Of a stretch of 7,928 bases of DNA, positions 5,715-7,928 are shown one piece after another. The stretch's first letter is position 1. Every line of letters begins with the position of its first letter. Below the pieces are notes generated by a model. It was not told the DNA's origin, made no database searches, and saw only the letters and a program-made list of their open reading frames with translations. This stretch comes from Falsiroseomonas sp035644895. GTDB taxonomy: Bacteria > Pseudomonadota > Alphaproteobacteria > Acetobacterales > Acetobacteraceae. Position numbers and translations under genes: made by a program. Where the stretch lies: NCBI GenBank assembly GCA_035644895.1, contig DASQNQ010000074.1, positions 1 to 7,928 of the forward strand, written 5' to 3'.

Positions 5715-6608
5715 ATGCGCATCCTCTTCGTCACGGCGACGCGGCTCGGCGATGCGGTCCTCTCCACGGGGCTGCTCGACCACCTGCTCCGCACCCATCC
5801 CGGCGCCCGCTTCACGGTGGCCTGTGGCCCGGTGACGGCGGGCATCTTCGACCGCATGCCGCGGCTCGACCGGCTGATCCTGGTGCGCAAGAGGCGCTTC
5901 GACCTGCACTGGCCCGCGCTCTGGCGGCAGGTGGCGGGCACGCGCTGGGACCTGGTGGTGGACCTGCGCGCCTCCGTCCTCGGCTGGATGCTGCGCGCGC
6001 GGCGGCGGGCCGTGGCGCGCGGCGGCCGTCGCCCCGGCGCGCGCGTGGAGCACCTGGGCGAGGTGCTCGGGCTGCGCCCCGCGCCGCTGCCGGTCGCCTG
6101 GACCGCGCCGGCGGACGAGGCGCGCGCGGCGGAGGTTCTGCCGGCCGGACCCTGGCTCGTGCTCGGCCCGACGGCGAACTGGGCGCCCAAGGTCTGGCCC
6201 GCCGCCCGCTTCGTGGAGGCCGCGCGCGTGCTGACGGCCCCTGGCGGCCCGCTCGCGGGTGCGCGCATCGCGGTGGTGGCCGGCCCGGGAAGCGTGGAGC
6301 GCGCCATGGCGGCACCGGTGCTGGAGGGGCTGCCCGGCGCGGTGGACCTGGTGGGCCGCCTGTCGCTCCCCGAGATCGCGGCCGCCTTCCGACGCGCCAC
6401 CCTCTACATGGGCAACGATTCCGGGCTGATGCACCTGGCCGCCGCCGCGGGGGCGCCGACGCTCGGCCTGTTCGGCCCCACTTCTGCCGAGGAGTACGGG
6501 CCGGCGGGGCCGCGCGCGCGGGCGGTGGTGGCGCCCCGGCCGGAGATGGAGGCCCTCCACCTCGCACCCGTGCTGGACGCGGCGGCCGGGCTGCTCGGGC
6601 GGCCATGA
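5715..6608 (+). CDS. Glycosyltransferase family 9 (heptosyltransferase-like)
   Basis: This 297-residue GT-B-fold glycosyltransferase is of the ADP-heptose:LPS heptosyltransferase type, expected at the cytoplasmic face of the inner membrane. The N-terminal domain opens with MRILFVTATRLGDAVLSTG (1-19); Asp13 corresponds to the catalytic base in WaaC/WaaF. The C-terminal domain has GPTANWAPKVWP (151-162, with the conserved Lys159), GRLSLPEIAAAF (214-225) and GNDSGLMHLAAAAG (233-246), where the D-S/T-G-L-x-H-L-A motif contacts the ADP-sugar, then LGLFGPT (250-256). All expected catalytic motifs are present. It is shorter than E. coli WaaF (about 348), and the acceptor is unknown; it may not transfer heptose. 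Its stop overlaps the next gene's start (ATGA), so the two are probably cotranscribed and translationally coupled. Confidence 0.9.
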   Translation: MRILFVTATRLGDAVLSTGLLDHLLRTHPGARFTVACGPVTAGIFDRMPRLDRLILVRKRRFDLHWPALWRQVAGTRWDLVVDLRASVLGWMLRARRRAVARGGRRPGARVEHLGEVLGLRPAPLPVAWTAPADEARAAEVLPAGPWLVLGPTANWAPKVWPAARFVEAARVLTAPGGPLAGARIAVVAGPGSVERAMAAPVLEGLPGAVDLVGRLSLPEIAAAFRRATLYMGNDSGLMHLAAAAGAPTLGLFGPTSAEEYGPAGPRARAVVAPRPEMEALHLAPVLDAAAGLLGRP

Positions 6609-7928
6609 GCGGCATCGCGGGCATCGCCATGCGCCAGGGCCTGGTGCCCAACGCGGTGGCCCTGCGCGCCATGGCGGCGGCGCTGACATCGGCCGGCCCG
6701 GACATCTCGGACATCCACCTGGCGGACAATGTGGGGCTGGCCTGCGCGGGTGCCGCCCCGCTCACCTCCGGCCCCTGCACCATGGCGGCGGATTCGTACG
6801 ACCCCGGCACGCCGCTCACGGCGTACCGGGCCGGCGCGGGCGCCGCCTTCGCGGAGAGGCTGCGCGGCGGCCATGCCCTGGCGCTGCATGACCGCGCCGG
6901 GCGCCGCCTGCTGCTCGCCCGCGACCCGTTCGGCCTGCGGCCGCTCTATCTCGCGGACATCGCGGGCGGGATCGCCTTCGCGTCCGAGCCGCGGGCGCTG
7001 GTCGCGGCCGGGCTGGTCGCCCCCCGGCCGCGGCGGGCGGCGCAGGGCGAACTGCTGCAGATGCAGTTCACGACGGGTGCCGAGACGATCATCGACGGCG
7101 TCGCGCGCCTGCTGCCCGGCGAGACCGTGGCGATCGCCGATGGCGCAGTCGTGGAGCGCCGGCGCCGCGCCGCTCTGCCTGAGGGCGGGCCCGCGCCACT
7201 GACCGAGGCGGACGCGATCGCCCGCCTGGATCACGCCCTGGAGGAGGGCCTGGAAGCGGGCGCACCGGCGGCACGGCATGGCGTCGCCCTCTCGCGCGGC
7301 GCGGGGGCCAGCGTGCTGCTGGCCGTGCTGGCGCGGCGTGGCGCACCGGGCCTGACCCTGCTCGGCGCCCATGCCGGCGGGCCGGGTGCGGGACAGGAGG
7401 CGGCCGAGGCGGCGGCACGCGCCGCAGGAGCCCGCTACCAGGCCATCCAGGTGACGGAGGCGATGGCCTGGCGGGAACTGCCCGCCATCGTCGCGCGCAT
7501 GGATGACCCGGCTGCCGACCACGCGATCCTCGCCGGCTGGTTCACCGCGCGCCTCGCGCGGGAGGAGGTGGATGTGCTCCTCTGCGCCGAGGGCACCGAG
7601 GAGCTGTTCGCCGGCTATGGCCGCTACCGCACCGCCATGCGGCCCTGGTGGCTTGGCGGCCGCCGGCCCCGCGCGGTCGGCGCCTTCGACCACGTTCCCT
7701 ACGTGCTGCGGGAGGCGCCGCTGGGCTGGCGGGACGGGGTCGCGGCGGCCGAGGCCGCGGCGGCCACGCCGGGCCGCACGCGCCTGCAGGCCGCGCAGGC
7801 CGCCGACATCGCCGAGTTCCTGCCGAACGACCGCCTGCTCAAGCTGCATCGCTGCATGGCGGCGCATGGGGTCGAGGCAGGCACGCCGATGCTCGACGCC
7901 GGCCTTGCGGCCCTCGCCTTCCGCCTGC
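6605..7928 (+). CDS. Asparagine-synthetase-like protein with degenerate active sites (3' end outside window)
   Basis: An uninterrupted frame runs from ATG 6605 to the window end (441 full codons). The layout is that of glutamine-hydrolysing asparagine synthetase: an Ntn-glutaminase-like domain (about 1-190) with the retained RDPFGLRPLYL (106-116) and ASEPRALVAAG (126-136), the domain-end LLPGETVAI (169-177), then a synthetase-like domain (about 200 onward). Key residues are lost. Position 2 is Ser, not the nucleophile Cys. The RHRGPD region reads SAGPD, and no NGEIYN motif remains. The ATP loop SGGxDS reads SRGAGAS (230-236), GEGxDExFGGY reads AEGTEELFAGY (328-338), and DRxSM...EARxPxLD reads HRCMAAHGVEAGTPMLD (415-431). 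The frame is intact and codon use matches its neighbours, so it is probably expressed. Function is unknown: a pseudoenzyme, scaffold or amide/ester-forming enzyme with altered chemistry are possible. Coupling to a GT9 gene suggests a surface-glycan context. Confidence 0.85.
   Translation, partial: MSGIAGIAMRQGLVPNAVALRAMAAALTSAGPDISDIHLADNVGLACAGAAPLTSGPCTMAADSYDPGTPLTAYRAGAGAAFAERLRGGHALALHDRAGRRLLLARDPFGLRPLYLADIAGGIAFASEPRALVAAGLVAPRPRRAAQGELLQMQFTTGAETIIDGVARLLPGETVAIADGAVVERRRRAALPEGGPAPLTEADAIARLDHALEEGLEAGAPAARHGVALSRGAGASVLLAVLARRGAPGLTLLGAHAGGPGAGQEAAEAAARAAGARYQAIQVTEAMAWRELPAIVARMDDPAADHAILAGWFTARLAREEVDVLLCAEGTEELFAGYGRYRTAMRPWWLGGRRPRAVGAFDHVPYVLREAPLGWRDGVAAAEAAAATPGRTRLQAAQAADIAEFLPNDRLLKLHRCMAAHGVEAGTPMLDAGLAALAFRL

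Noticed and set aside
5603..5718. Three GCATGC palindromes (5603, 5692, 5713) in the divergent YgfZ/GT9 gap as operator repeats
   Set aside because: Two of them simply include the start codons of the two genes, spacing is irregular, and six-base GC-rich palindromes are expected by chance.
6404..7867. 487-codon minus-strand frame opposite the AsnB-like gene
   Set aside because: Considered because the AsnB-like gene is unusual, but the antisense product is Arg/Gly/Ala-rich without domains, whereas the plus frame aligns with AsnB along its whole length.

Overview
The window is about 7.9 kb of very GC-rich DNA (roughly 70% or more by eye) with dense coding and strong G/C preference at third codon positions. 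Gene content and codon bias fit an alphaproteobacterium, plausibly Acetobacteraceae/Rhodospirillales (Roseomonas-like). The taxonomic call is inference. No rRNA, tRNA, CRISPR, insertion sequence or prophage gene is visible.

Layout, left to right: (1) the 3' end of a plus-strand pyruvate phosphate dikinase gene (2-721); (2) a minus-strand pair read from 3067 down to 729, a GT61 glycosyltransferase followed by an O-antigen ligase/polymerase-like membrane protein, joined by an ATGA stop/start overlap; (3) a 251-bp divergent promoter region (3068-3318) with an EcfG-like general-stress promoter candidate; (4) a plus-strand YghA-type short-chain dehydrogenase (3319-4179); (5) a convergent intergenic stretch with three GC-rich hairpins (4180-4327); (6) a minus-strand pair, YgfZ-like folate-binding Fe-S protein and an isoprenylcysteine-methyltransferase-like membrane protein, overlapping by 8 bp (5606 down to 4328); (7) a plus-strand pair, a GT9/heptosyltransferase-like protein (5715-6608) and an asparagine-synthetase-like protein cut by the window end (6605-7928), again joined by ATGA.

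Two of the transcription units (GT61 + ligase-like; GT9 + AsnB-like) point to cell-surface glycan assembly. The others are housekeeping or stress functions: pyruvate/PEP interconversion, Fe-S enzyme maintenance and aldehyde/ketone reduction under stress.

The most unusual item is the AsnB-like protein. Its overall two-domain layout is recognisable, but the N-terminal nucleophile Cys is Ser, the rest of the glutaminase pocket is missing, and the ATP-pyrophosphatase loop (normally SGGxDS) reads SRGAGAS. Several other synthetase signature residues are also changed. It looks like an intact, translated, doubly degenerate AsnB paralogue tied to a glycosyltransferase: either a pseudoenzyme or an enzyme with altered chemistry.
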